DNA of 64,000 nucleotides, taken from positions 186,001 to 250,000 of the forward strand of contig JBMOMX010000012.1 of NCBI GenBank assembly GCA_049323435.1, in the 5' to 3' direction. The notes under the pieces are model-generated. The model was not told where the DNA came from. It saw only the letters and a program-made list of their open reading frames with translations, and made no database searches. The first letter of the stretch is position 1. Every line of letters starts with the position of its first letter. The position numbers and the translations under genes are program-made. Source of the DNA: UBA11222 sp049323435 (lineage in GTDB: Bacteria; Pseudomonadota; Alphaproteobacteria; UBA11222). Positions 35,919-44,057 of the stretch are shown here, piece after piece.

Positions 35919-37016
35919 TTAAGGCTGCCTTGTTGCGTCAATTTTGATTTCTATCTGCACTTCGTCCGCCACAATGTCCATGCTTTCCCACTGTCCGCGC
36001 GCCAGACCAAAATCGCGCCGGGAAATGGCGGTGATACCCGTTGCCGCAGCAAGCACATCCCCATCGTCCGGCGCGGCGGTAATTTGCAGTGAAAACGGCA
36101 ACATAACCGGCAAAGAAATGTCACGTATCGTCAGAATGCCTTCCGCCTCATATTTGTCGGGCGCGGTCACGCGGATTTTATCCGCTTTAAATTCGGCCTG
36201 CGGATATTTCCCGGTATCAAACAGCTCCTCAGAACGCAGCATACCGTCCCGTTCCGCATTTTGCGTATCCAGGCTTGCCACATCAATCATCACATCAATA
36301 CGGCCATTTTCAGGATTTTTTTCATCAAATTCGATGCGCGCGTCAAAGCGTTCAAACCTGCCGGAAAAGGATGCGCCGCTTTGTTTAAAATGGAACAGCA
36401 GCTGACTTGACGGTAAAATATTCCAGGTGCCTGCCCTGGCTTGCCCGGAAATGGACACCACGCCAATCATCATCGCAATCATCAGCATACGCCGCAAAAT
36501 ATTATTCTTCAGGATGAAATGATGCCGCAATGCAGCCCCGATATGCAGCAGCAGCAGCAAGGCGATGACCCTGGCAAGTAATTCGTGCAGTGTTTCGCCC
36601 AATTCATGCAGATCATGATCAGGGGCAAGAGGACTGGGCAAAACGAACAATCCAAAAAATGTAAGCGGTGAATTAGCCGTCCAGACCAGCCCCATGCCAA
36701 TGGCCACTTGTAAAAAAATGGCCGCATAGATCGCCCAATGCGCAAGTTTGGCGAGATATTGTTCCCATCCCGGCAAATCCGCCGGTAATGGCGGCGGCGG
36801 GTTGAAGGCCCGCCACAAAACGCGCGCCACCATCAGCAGCAGCACCGTCAATCCAAGTGACTTATGCAATTCAACATATCTGAATTTTTCCAGGCCGCGC
36901 GGCAGATCACCCATATACCAGCCAATCGCCAGCAGAGAAAATATCAATAACGCAACGCCCCAGTGCAACGCCTTGGCTGCCAGCCCGTAACTATTCTCTG
37001 TATTGCGCAGTGACAT
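35919..37016 (-). CDS. Cytochrome b561-YceI fusion protein
   Basis: The 365-residue protein joins two domains. Residues 1 to about 180 are a four-helix di-haem cytochrome b561 of the bacterial (YodB/YceJ) type, with histidines in AAKALHWGVALLI, RYVELHKSLGLTV, LGETLHELLARVI and LLLLLHIGAALRHHF. Residues about 185-365 start with a signal-like hydrophobic segment and continue as a YceI domain (SSQLLFHFKQSGASFSGRF, YPQAEFKADKIRV). In E. coli, yceJ (b561) and yceI are separate neighbours, so the fusion supports a joint role. A likely function is electron transfer to or from an isoprenoid bound by YceI, which is inference. Confidence 0.9.
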   Translation of the reverse strand: MSLRNTENSYGLAAKALHWGVALLIFSLLAIGWYMGDLPRGLEKFRYVELHKSLGLTVLLLMVARVLWRAFNPPPPLPADLPGWEQYLAKLAHWAIYAAIFLQVAIGMGLVWTANSPLTFFGLFVLPSPLAPDHDLHELGETLHELLARVIALLLLLHIGAALRHHFILKNNILRRMLMIAMMIGVVSISGQARAGTWNILPSSQLLFHFKQSGASFSGRFERFDARIEFDEKNPENGRIDVMIDVASLDTQNAERDGMLRSEELFDTGKYPQAEFKADKIRVTAPDKYEAEGILTIRDISLPVMLPFSLQITAAPDDGDVLAAATGITAISRRDFGLARGQWESMDIVADEVQIEIKIDATRQP

Positions 37017-37029
37017 GAAATAGCGCCTC

Positions 37030-37821
37030 CTACTGACCGGTGAATTTGGGGGGTTGCTTGTTTAAAAAGGCGCGAACGGCGCCTTTTGCATCATCCGTTC
37101 TGCTGGCCGTGCGCTGATACATGCGTTCGACCAGCAATTGTTCCTGGTACGAATTATCAAAACCCTCCCAGAACGCTTTCCGGGTCAGCGCATAGGCGCG
37201 CGTTGGCCCTTGCGCCAGCCGGTGCGCCATTGCGATGGCCGCGTCACGCAGCCCGTCATCTTCATGCACGGCATTGATCAGCCCCCATTCCAACGCCTTT
37301 TCCGCAGACAGGCGTTCGCCCAGCAGCGACAGTTCGAATGCCCGCGCCTTGCCCAGCATGCGCGGCAACAGCCATGTCGCGCCGCCATCGGGAATCAGGC
37401 CAATATTTGCAAAAGGCTGTAAAAAATAAGCCGACCGCGCCGCCAGAATGATATCGCCCATCAACGCCACGCTCATGGTGATCCCGGCCGTTGCGCCCTG
37501 CAAACCCACGACAATAGGAATTTCCAGATCCCGCAGTTTCAACAAGAGCCCATTGAAAATTTCGTCCAGAACCTGGCCCGCATCCGGTTGGGCCAGCTTG
37601 GGCCCGCCCGGATCGGATAAATTCATACCGGATGAAAATCCCCGCCCCTCCCCCGTCAGCAGCAGACAGCGAATGCCTGCTTCAGGCGCCACGCAACTAT
37701 CCAGCGCCGCCTCAAATTCATGCAGCATGCTGCGGGTCAGGGCGTTAAGAGTGCTTGGAGAATTAAACGAAATATGGCCAACAGATTCAGATCTGGTGAA
37801 CAGGATATGCTGATACGCCAT
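37030..37821 (-). CDS. Enoyl-CoA hydratase/isomerase family protein
   Basis: The product from the ATG at 37821 has 263 residues (MAYQHILFTRSESVGHISFN). The frame continues upstream to 37872 with residues unlike the family. Crotonase features are the oxyanion-hole segments RGFSSGMNLSDPGG and LQGATAGITMSVALMGDIIL. The residues that act as acid/base in hydratases are not obviously both present; the protein could be an isomerase such as PaaG, which keeps the aspartate corresponding to IGLIPDGGATWLLPR. It acts in fatty-acid or aromatic-acid oxidation. Confidence 0.88.
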   Translation of the reverse strand: MAYQHILFTRSESVGHISFNSPSTLNALTRSMLHEFEAALDSCVAPEAGIRCLLLTGEGRGFSSGMNLSDPGGPKLAQPDAGQVLDEIFNGLLLKLRDLEIPIVVGLQGATAGITMSVALMGDIILAARSAYFLQPFANIGLIPDGGATWLLPRMLGKARAFELSLLGERLSAEKALEWGLINAVHEDDGLRDAAIAMAHRLAQGPTRAYALTRKAFWEGFDNSYQEQLLVERMYQRTASRTDDAKGAVRAFLNKQPPKFTGQ

Positions 37822-37932
37822 AGCTTTCTGTCCCATCGCTGTTTGAACACAATGAGTTAAGCATATTTTCATGTCTCTGAACAGTAAAGGCCAGAAAAGA
37901 CAAGTTATTTTTTAGACTCAGATAGTGAACGG

Positions 37933-38997
37933 CTATGCTGTTTTGTATTCTTGTTGCATTTGCAACAATTCATTTTCACAGACAACGCGGTTGCGGCCGG
38001 TCTGTTTGGCGGCGTAAAGCCCTGCATCGGCACGCTCCAAAAGTAACGCTATTGGTTCCCCATGGTGAAACTGCGCGACGCCAATGGAAACCGTAACGCC
38101 GCGTATGATTTCACCACCGGTTCTTTTGGCGATCTCGCGTTGCGATATTACCTTTAGAATGTCATTGGCTATTATGGTTGCCTGGGTCATATCGTGATCC
38201 GGCAATAAGACAGTAAATTCTTCACCCCCAAATCTGGCGCAAAAGCCCTTCTCCCCTACAGTCTGATTCAACGTAGATGCGACCATTCGAATCACCTGAT
38301 CTCCTATGGAATGACCATGGGTGTCATTGAATAATTTGAAATGATCAATATCCAGCAATAACAGACAAAGGTCGTTACCCAATTCCATGCTGTCGATCGC
38401 ATTTTGACGGAACATATTGTCAAAAGCCCGGCGATTACCAATACCTGTTAGCTTGTCAGTAATAGAATCGGTGCGAATCGCCTCAAGATTACTTTGCAGC
38501 TCGACCATTTGCTCGCTGGAGCGATGCAGGTAATTCTCCAGGTTTTTATTTCGCTGTTCCATTTGTTTGGTGGCCGTAATCAGAATGTTTATAATGGATC
38601 GAAGATTTTCCTCGACTTGCGGGTTCTCCTCAAGCACAGAAGAAGCATTGTAAAGTGTATTGCCAAAATAAGAGGTGTCCATACCTGCTTCCGCAAGACT
38701 GGTTGCCAGGCGTTCAAGTTTTTGTTCAATCACAGACGTCACGCTGGCCATTTGCTCTGCTTCATCCATGCTCTGAAAAAATCGGTAATACAGATCTTCG
38801 CAAACGGCGTTACTGATGTCGCGTTTGTTTGATAGCAGGATATCAATAGTCTGAATGAGCTTTTTGTTTGTGCCGGAAGCATAGGTGAACCAAAGCCGGT
38901 AATTACCTGGAGTGGGATCAACGCCATATGCGTCCATCAACAGCATGGCGGTATCGGCGTGATCAGCTAGTCGTCGCCCAGCGGACTCTTGTTGCAC
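37933..38997 (-). CDS. Diguanylate cyclase, DgcB-like
   Basis: The 354-residue protein has an N-terminal helical part (PTPGNYRLWFTYASGTNKKL at about 32-51) like that of Caulobacter DgcB, a coiled coil at about 100-175 and a C-terminal GGDEF domain at about 178-345. The active site reads GGEEF at 257-261. The RxxD inhibitory site that usually precedes it is absent (GEKGFCARF), so product inhibition is not expected. It makes cyclic di-GMP from GTP. It has no membrane helix or sensor domain other than the N-terminus. Confidence 0.92.
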   Translation of the reverse strand: MQQESAGRRLADHADTAMLLMDAYGVDPTPGNYRLWFTYASGTNKKLIQTIDILLSNKRDISNAVCEDLYYRFFQSMDEAEQMASVTSVIEQKLERLATSLAEAGMDTSYFGNTLYNASSVLEENPQVEENLRSIINILITATKQMEQRNKNLENYLHRSSEQMVELQSNLEAIRTDSITDKLTGIGNRRAFDNMFRQNAIDSMELGNDLCLLLLDIDHFKLFNDTHGHSIGDQVIRMVASTLNQTVGEKGFCARFGGEEFTVLLPDHDMTQATIIANDILKVISQREIAKRTGGEIIRGVTVSIGVAQFHHGEPIALLLERADAGLYAAKQTGRNRVVCENELLQMQQEYKTA

Positions 38998-39041
38998 CAG
39001 GATTCTCCTCTACTGGCCTGCTATTATGTGTGAAGCTACAG

Positions 39042-39056
39042 CCCGTTATTAACGGG
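39042..39056. promoter_or_regulatory. 15-base palindrome between divergent genes (candidate operator)
   Basis: CCCGTTA and TAACGGG face each other around a single T. It lies in the 212-base gap between the diguanylate cyclase gene (45 bases upstream of its start) and the aldehyde dehydrogenase gene. The symmetry fits a dimeric repressor, but no T-tract or known consensus is present. A TATACT at 39115-39120 could be a -10 element of the dehydrogenase promoter without a clear -35. Confidence 0.35.
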
Positions 39057-39209
39057 AATTATTAACATCTCATTCACTGCGTGGCTGAAATGCGGCCTGA
39101 AATTGGTTTTATTCTATACTATTACTGCTAGGCGCTTGCTGGAACTCGTCAAAATGATAGATTGATCAATAAAAGCCTCAGACTCGATCCCACCTCAGGA
39201 GAAATGAAA

Positions 39210-40670
39210 ATGAGCCTCGCTCAGGAAAACTCTAGTGACAGCCACGCGAAGGCGCTGAACCGGATGCAGGCGGTGCTGGAGCGGCAGAAACTGGCCCATA
39301 TAAGTGAGGGTGCGCCAAGCGCTGAATTGCGCATTGACCGGATTAACCGCGCCATTGGGCTGATCGTTGCATATCAGGACGAAATCTGCGCCGCGTTAAG
39401 TGCGGATTTTGGGCATCGCAGTACAGATCAATCGCTCATGTCTGACGTGGTGGGATGTCTTGGCGGATTAAAAGAGGCAAAGAAACAGCTGCGCAAATGG
39501 ATGCGCCCGGAAAAGCGCAGTACCCAGTTTCCCTTCAATCTGGCCGGCGGAAATTCCCGGGTTGAATATCAGCCTCTGGGAACCGTCGGCCTGATCACGC
39601 CATGGAACTTTCCCCTTGCGATGACCTTTTCGCCACTGGCTGGCATTTTCTCCGCAGGCAACCGGGTGATGATGAAGCCATCGGAATTTACGCCGCGCAC
39701 CTCCGAATTAATGGCGCGCATGTTTGCCAAGGCTTTTGATGAAAGCGAAGCTGCGGTATTCACTGGCGGCCCGGAGATTGGACAGGCGTTCAGCGCCCTG
39801 CCCTTTGATCATATCATTTTTATCGGCGCGACCAGCGTCGGCAAACATATCATGCGGGCCGCTGCTGAAAATCTTGTGCCTGTGACACTCGAACTTGGCG
39901 GCAAATCGCCCACGATTATCGGCAAGTCGGCCAGCATGCAAACCGCCAGTGATCGCATCATGAACGGCAAGATGTTGAATGCCGGACAGATATGCCTGGC
40001 GCCGGACTATGTCTATGTGCCAAACGGCCAGGAAGTGTCGTTCGTCGCTTCCGCGCAGAAATCTGTCGCCACAATGTATCCAAAGCTGAAAGATAATCCC
40101 GACTACACATCGGTGATCAATCAGCGTCATTATGACCGGTTACAGGGCTATATTACGGACGCCAGATCAAAAGGCGCCAAAATTGTTGAGATCAATCCCG
40201 CCAATGAGGATTTTTCCCAGCAGCCAGCCCATAAAATTCCGCCAACACTTCTGCTCAATGTTACAGAGGATATGAAGATTGCGCAGGAAGAAATATTCGG
40301 GCCGCTTTTGATGGTCAAAAGCTATGCCCGGATTGACGAAGTCATTGACTATGTCAATGCCCATCCCCGCCCGCTGGCTTTATACTATTTTGGCGAAGAC
40401 GAGGCGGAAAAACGGCAGGTGCTGAATCGCACCACCTCCGGGGGCGCCGCCATAAATGATGTCATGATGCATGTTGCCCAGGAAGACCTGCCCTTTGGCG
40501 GCGTCGGCGCCAGCGGCATGGGCGCCTATCATGGCTATGACGGATTCAAAAATTTCAGTCATGCCAAGGCGGTTTTTGAAAATGGCCGCCGTTTCGACCT
40601 TGGCCGTTTCATGCGCCCGCCATTTACGCCGAGGCTGAGAAAAATCCTGGCTTCTCAGGTTAAACGCTGA
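39210..40670 (+). CDS. NAD(P)-dependent aldehyde dehydrogenase, coniferyl aldehyde dehydrogenase-like
   Basis: From the ATG at 39210, which is 8 bases after AGGAG, the product has 486 residues; an upstream in-frame start at 39162 is weaker. It has the ALDH signatures ELGGKSPTIIGKSAS, with the general base glutamate, and NAGQICLAPDYVYVP, with the catalytic cysteine. The APDY after the cysteine places it in the ALDH3-like/coniferyl aldehyde dehydrogenase (CalB) branch rather than the classical ALDH2 type. It would oxidise long-chain or aromatic aldehydes. It ends in a strong terminator. Confidence 0.9.
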   Translation: MSLAQENSSDSHAKALNRMQAVLERQKLAHISEGAPSAELRIDRINRAIGLIVAYQDEICAALSADFGHRSTDQSLMSDVVGCLGGLKEAKKQLRKWMRPEKRSTQFPFNLAGGNSRVEYQPLGTVGLITPWNFPLAMTFSPLAGIFSAGNRVMMKPSEFTPRTSELMARMFAKAFDESEAAVFTGGPEIGQAFSALPFDHIIFIGATSVGKHIMRAAAENLVPVTLELGGKSPTIIGKSASMQTASDRIMNGKMLNAGQICLAPDYVYVPNGQEVSFVASAQKSVATMYPKLKDNPDYTSVINQRHYDRLQGYITDARSKGAKIVEINPANEDFSQQPAHKIPPTLLLNVTEDMKIAQEEIFGPLLMVKSYARIDEVIDYVNAHPRPLALYYFGEDEAEKRQVLNRTTSGGAAINDVMMHVAQEDLPFGGVGASGMGAYHGYDGFKNFSHAKAVFENGRRFDLGRFMRPPFTPRLRKILASQVKR

Positions 40671-40681
40671 CCGGAAATAAA

Positions 40682-40709
40682 ACGGGCCGCCCAGGGCGGC
40701 CCGTTTTTT
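40682..40709 (+). terminator. Rho-independent terminator after the aldehyde dehydrogenase gene (probably bidirectional)
   Basis: A perfect 10-base stem (40682-40691 with 40695-40704, arms ACGGGCCGCC and GGCGGCCCGT) with a three-base loop is followed by six T (40704-40709). In the other direction the stem is followed by TTTTATTT, so it can also end the convergent DUF1329 transcript that stops at 40729. Confidence 0.9.
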
Positions 40710-40728
40710 GTTCAGAGCGTAATGCGTA

Positions 40729-42102
40729 TCAACGAACGCCCAGCCGGCGGATTGAGTCCGGCGTATAACGGTCATCCTGCAGTTCGTCAGCAAACCAGCT
40801 AATCTGGGGCTCCTGATTGACGAAACTGTCAACCAGATAACGTCCAGCGTTCAGGTCATACGAAACCGCACCCACACGGTCGCAAACCGGGACTTCATAG
40901 TAGGTTTGCGCAAACTGTTCCTGCACACGCCACATTTCACCGCGGGCGTCATAGGCGCTGGTCTGAAGGATAAACCAGCTATCTTCTTCCATCCAGAACT
41001 TGCGCTTGGGATAGATATGGCGGGTTTCCGGACGGACATTGGCCTCAAACACATGCGCGCGCTGCAATTCATAACGCGGCAGATCCTGATTGATATGCGG
41101 TCCCGCTATAAAGATATCCTTGTACTGCAGGTCACGCTGCGCCAGCCGGTAACTGTTGGATGACATATAGGTTTCCTGCCGGCCGATATAGGTCCAGTCG
41201 TAACGGTCTGTGGCGCCATTAAAGCCGCCAAAGGAATCAGTGGTCTGGAGACCATCCGAATTGGTGCCAGGATTATCATAGGCGATATTCGGGGCGCGGC
41301 GCACGCGGCGGGTGCCGGGGCTGTAAACCCAGGCCTTGCGGCGGCCTTCAGCAATATTGATGGTTTCGTGAATCAGAACCACATTGCCGGCGCTGCGCGC
41401 TGGGGAGATCGTGTTGGAAATGAACTTCAAAGAGATATTGTTGAGCTCCGACACATCTTTCTTCGAAGGATCACTATAATGCTGAAGGATTTCATCCTGG
41501 GCGACATAATGTGTGAAGTCGCCGCTGCGCGTTGGCGCCGCAAACACCAATTGACGGGTGGCCTTGAAATTGCGGAACTTCAGACGGTGATTCCAGATCA
41601 ATTCCTGGGTAACGCTCGGCACCGGAAAGGCGGTTGAACGGATTGCACCGGCAAGACCCGCGCCATCGGGTGATTCAACACTATTCAGCGCATTGTTTTT
41701 CACAACCTCATAAACGGCAGCCGGTTGTGCGCAGCTGCGCCGTGTCTGATACACGTTCATCTTGAAACTGTCCGGATAGGCCTTGAACATGGCCAGCGGC
41801 ATTTCACTCAAATTCTTCTGGTATTGCGCCATATTCGATGCGGTGATCGTAAACAGGATCTTGTCGTCCGCATATGGGTCCGGATGGCGGTCGCCAATTT
41901 TATAGGTGACATTGGCGGGGGGTTGCTGAAGGCCGCCGGTCCATTCGGGAATGGTGCCCTCTTTGTTTCCAGATTTCTGAGAACCCATGGGGGTCAGGTC
42001 TTTGCCCAGCCGGTCCGCAACCTCCGGGGGAACCCCCGCGAAAGCTGTTGTTGAAAGCAGCGCCGCCAGTGACACCGCAAGCAGAATCTTCTTCTTCTTC
42101 AT
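40729..42102 (-). CDS. DUF1329 family secreted protein, copy A
   Basis: The 457-residue protein has a signal peptide (MKKKKILLAVSLAALLSTTA, cut near FAG). It has a DUF1329 domain over nearly its whole length, starting GVPPEVADRLGKDLTPMGSQ. The family is predicted to have a LolA-like beta fold and to work at the outer membrane; its function is not established. It often occurs near RND/MMPL exporters or DUF1302 genes in pseudomonads, but no such gene is nearby. It is a close paralogue of the next gene, about four in five residues identical by eye. Each copy has its own promoter region and terminator. Confidence 0.93.
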   Translation of the reverse strand: MKKKKILLAVSLAALLSTTAFAGVPPEVADRLGKDLTPMGSQKSGNKEGTIPEWTGGLQQPPANVTYKIGDRHPDPYADDKILFTITASNMAQYQKNLSEMPLAMFKAYPDSFKMNVYQTRRSCAQPAAVYEVVKNNALNSVESPDGAGLAGAIRSTAFPVPSVTQELIWNHRLKFRNFKATRQLVFAAPTRSGDFTHYVAQDEILQHYSDPSKKDVSELNNISLKFISNTISPARSAGNVVLIHETINIAEGRRKAWVYSPGTRRVRRAPNIAYDNPGTNSDGLQTTDSFGGFNGATDRYDWTYIGRQETYMSSNSYRLAQRDLQYKDIFIAGPHINQDLPRYELQRAHVFEANVRPETRHIYPKRKFWMEEDSWFILQTSAYDARGEMWRVQEQFAQTYYEVPVCDRVGAVSYDLNAGRYLVDSFVNQEPQISWFADELQDDRYTPDSIRRLGVR

Positions 42103-42173
42103 CGTGATCTTATCCTTTCATTACTTGAACTGATCGAGCCGGAGAGTTGGGGCGACAGTCCACTAATGCCAAG

Positions 42174-42232
42174 GTTAATTCAATTCAATAAATCGGGATA
42201 ACGCGGGACAACATGATAAACATTTCGTGATC
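42174..42232 (-). promoter_or_regulatory. Upstream element of DUF1329 copy A, shared with copy B
   Basis: Read on the minus strand it starts at 42232 with GATCACGAAATGTTTATC (42215-42232) and ends with AATTAAC (42174-42180). The distance between the starts of the two blocks is 52 bases. The same pair at the same distance lies upstream of copy B, although the bases between the blocks have diverged. The AATTAAC block starts 78 bases before the copy A start codon. It probably holds the promoter and an operator. The whole gap 42103-42413 contains only this element and the copy B terminator. Confidence 0.55.
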
Positions 42233-42354
42233 GAAGTTAGAAATGCGAGGAAAGAATAGTCTGAGCCTTTCTATAATTAATGGCTCCAGGCGCACATTAC
42301 GCTGTGAACCCGTTTATTCCCCAGCTCGTTATTCGAATTCAAATCCTGAAATGC

Positions 42355-42385
42355 AAAAAAAAACGGGCCGCAAAAATGCGGCCCG
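42355..42385 (-). terminator. Rho-independent terminator of DUF1329 copy B
   Basis: On the minus strand a 9-base GC-rich stem (42377-42385 with 42364-42372, arms CGGGCCGCA and TGCGGCCCG) with a TTTT loop is followed by nine T (42363-42355). It lies 29 bases beyond the copy B stop at 42414. The paralogues are therefore separate transcription units. Confidence 0.92.
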
Positions 42386-42413
42386 CTTGCTATATGGCCA
42401 AGCCGTTAGCGGC

Positions 42414-43787
42414 TTAACGAACGCCCAGCCGGCGGATAGCGTCAGGCGTATAGCGGTCCTCGGACAGCTCATCCGCATTCCAGTTGATCTGCTGCTCCTG
42501 GTTTACCAGGGATCCCGCCAGATAACGGCCCGCGTTCAGATCATAGGTGGCGGCGCCGACGCGGTCGCATACCGGAACTTCATAATAGGTCTGCGCAAAC
42601 TGTTCGTGCAGGCGCCAGATGTCGCCGCGCGCGTCATAAGCGGTGTTTTGCAACACAAACCAGCTGTCTTCCTCAAGCCAGAATTGCCGCCGCGGATAGA
42701 TATGGCGGGTTTCCGGACGCACCTTCGCTTCCAGGATATGCGCGCGCTGCAACTCGAAGCGCGGATAATCCATGTTGATGTGGCCGCCGGGGATCAGAAT
42801 ATCCTTATATTGCAGATCGCGCTGCGCAAACCGGAAGTTATTGTTGGACATATAGGCTTCCTGCCTGCCGACATAGGTCCAGTCATAGCGATCCGTGGCG
42901 CCGTTATATCCGCCAAAATTATCGGTGGTGTCCATGCCATCCGAGTTTGTCAGCGGGTTGTCATAAGCGATATTCGGCGCGCGGCGGACGCGGCGGGTAC
43001 CGGGGCTGTAGACCCAGGCCTTGCGCGCGCCCTCCGAGACGTTGATGGTTTCGTGAATCAGCACCACATTGCCCGCGCTACGCGCCGGAGAGATCGTGTT
43101 GGAGATATATTTAAGCGAAATATTGTTAAGCTGCGCCACGTCACTGATCGCCGGATCGCCGTACATCTGATAGACGTCATCCTGCGCGACATAGAGCGTA
43201 AAATCGCCGCCGCGCGTCGGCGCCGCAAATCCAAGCTGCCGGGTCGCCTTGAAATTGCGGAATTTCAGCTTGTGGTTCCACATGACTTCCTGCGAGGTGC
43301 TGGGAATCGGAAACGCCGTTGAACGTATCGCGCCCGTAAAACCGGCGCCGGTTGGCGAACCAACGCTGTTCAGCGCATTTTTCTTTACCACCTCATACAC
43401 CCCAGCCGGCTGCGCGCAAGTGCGGCGGGTTTGATAGACGTTCATCTTGTAGGTTGCCGGATAGGCCTTGAACATCGCCTTCGGCATATCGCCCAGATTT
43501 TTCTCGTATTGCGCCATGTTTGACGCGGTGATGGTGAAAAGAATCTTGTCATCCGCATACGGGTCGGGATGGCGGTCGCCTATCTTGTAAGTGACATTAG
43601 AAGGCGGTTGTGACAGGCCGCCCGTCCATTCGGGGATGGTGCCCTCCTTGTTGCCAGCCATCTGCGAGCCCATGGGCGTCAGATCCTTGCCCAGACGATC
43701 CGCAACCTCCGGGGGCACCCCGGCAAACGCCGCTGATGACAGTAGAGCCGCTAGCGATGACGCAAAAAGGATATTTTTCATGATCAT
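42414..43787 (-). CDS. DUF1329 family secreted protein, copy B
   Basis: The ATG at 43787 has AAGGA 7 bases upstream and gives 457 residues, exactly the length of copy A; the reading frame is open for 21 more codons upstream but those are not part of the protein. A signal peptide (NILFASSLAALLSSAAFA) precedes the same DUF1329 domain. Copies A and B share long blocks without change, for example VCDRVGA and LNAGRYL near the C-terminus, so they arose by tandem duplication. It is likely an envelope protein; function unknown. Confidence 0.93.
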   Translation of the reverse strand: MIMKNILFASSLAALLSSAAFAGVPPEVADRLGKDLTPMGSQMAGNKEGTIPEWTGGLSQPPSNVTYKIGDRHPDPYADDKILFTITASNMAQYEKNLGDMPKAMFKAYPATYKMNVYQTRRTCAQPAGVYEVVKKNALNSVGSPTGAGFTGAIRSTAFPIPSTSQEVMWNHKLKFRNFKATRQLGFAAPTRGGDFTLYVAQDDVYQMYGDPAISDVAQLNNISLKYISNTISPARSAGNVVLIHETINVSEGARKAWVYSPGTRRVRRAPNIAYDNPLTNSDGMDTTDNFGGYNGATDRYDWTYVGRQEAYMSNNNFRFAQRDLQYKDILIPGGHINMDYPRFELQRAHILEAKVRPETRHIYPRRQFWLEEDSWFVLQNTAYDARGDIWRLHEQFAQTYYEVPVCDRVGAATYDLNAGRYLAGSLVNQEQQINWNADELSEDRYTPDAIRRLGVR

Positions 43788-43869
43788 GATCGTGTCCTTC
43801 TTATTGTTGCTATTTGAGGCCAGGACGTACTGTGGCACGTAGACAGCCAAACGGCCAACTCACAAATGC

Positions 43870-43928
43870 GTTAATTTAGGGACAAAAACCGGCCAAAACC
43901 GCCAAGAACTAATCAAAATTTTGTGATC
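43870..43928 (-). promoter_or_regulatory. Upstream element of DUF1329 copy B, shared with copy A
   Basis: On the minus strand the first block is GATCACAAAATTTTGATT (43911-43928), and AATTAAC (43870-43876) follows at a distance of 52 bases. Both blocks and the distance match the copy A region. The first block is close to a palindrome around AAAATTTT. It lies in the approximately 270-base gap between copy B and tldD, in which I see no gene. AATTAAC is 89 bases before the start codon. Confidence 0.55.
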
Positions 43929-44057
43929 ATGGCAAACGGCAATGATTCCGGCGCCGAAAATCACCCCCCAGAACATATTGGGTGATATTGCGCATAGTTA
44001 TTGCCGGTAACACCCCGGCAACTCTATGTTATTTCTCTGGAAACAGAATAAGGGCGG

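Noticed and set aside
42243..43322. 359-residue plus-strand open frame
   Set aside because: Antisense to DUF1329 copy B. A similar shadow exists opposite copy A, as expected from the duplication and the codon use.
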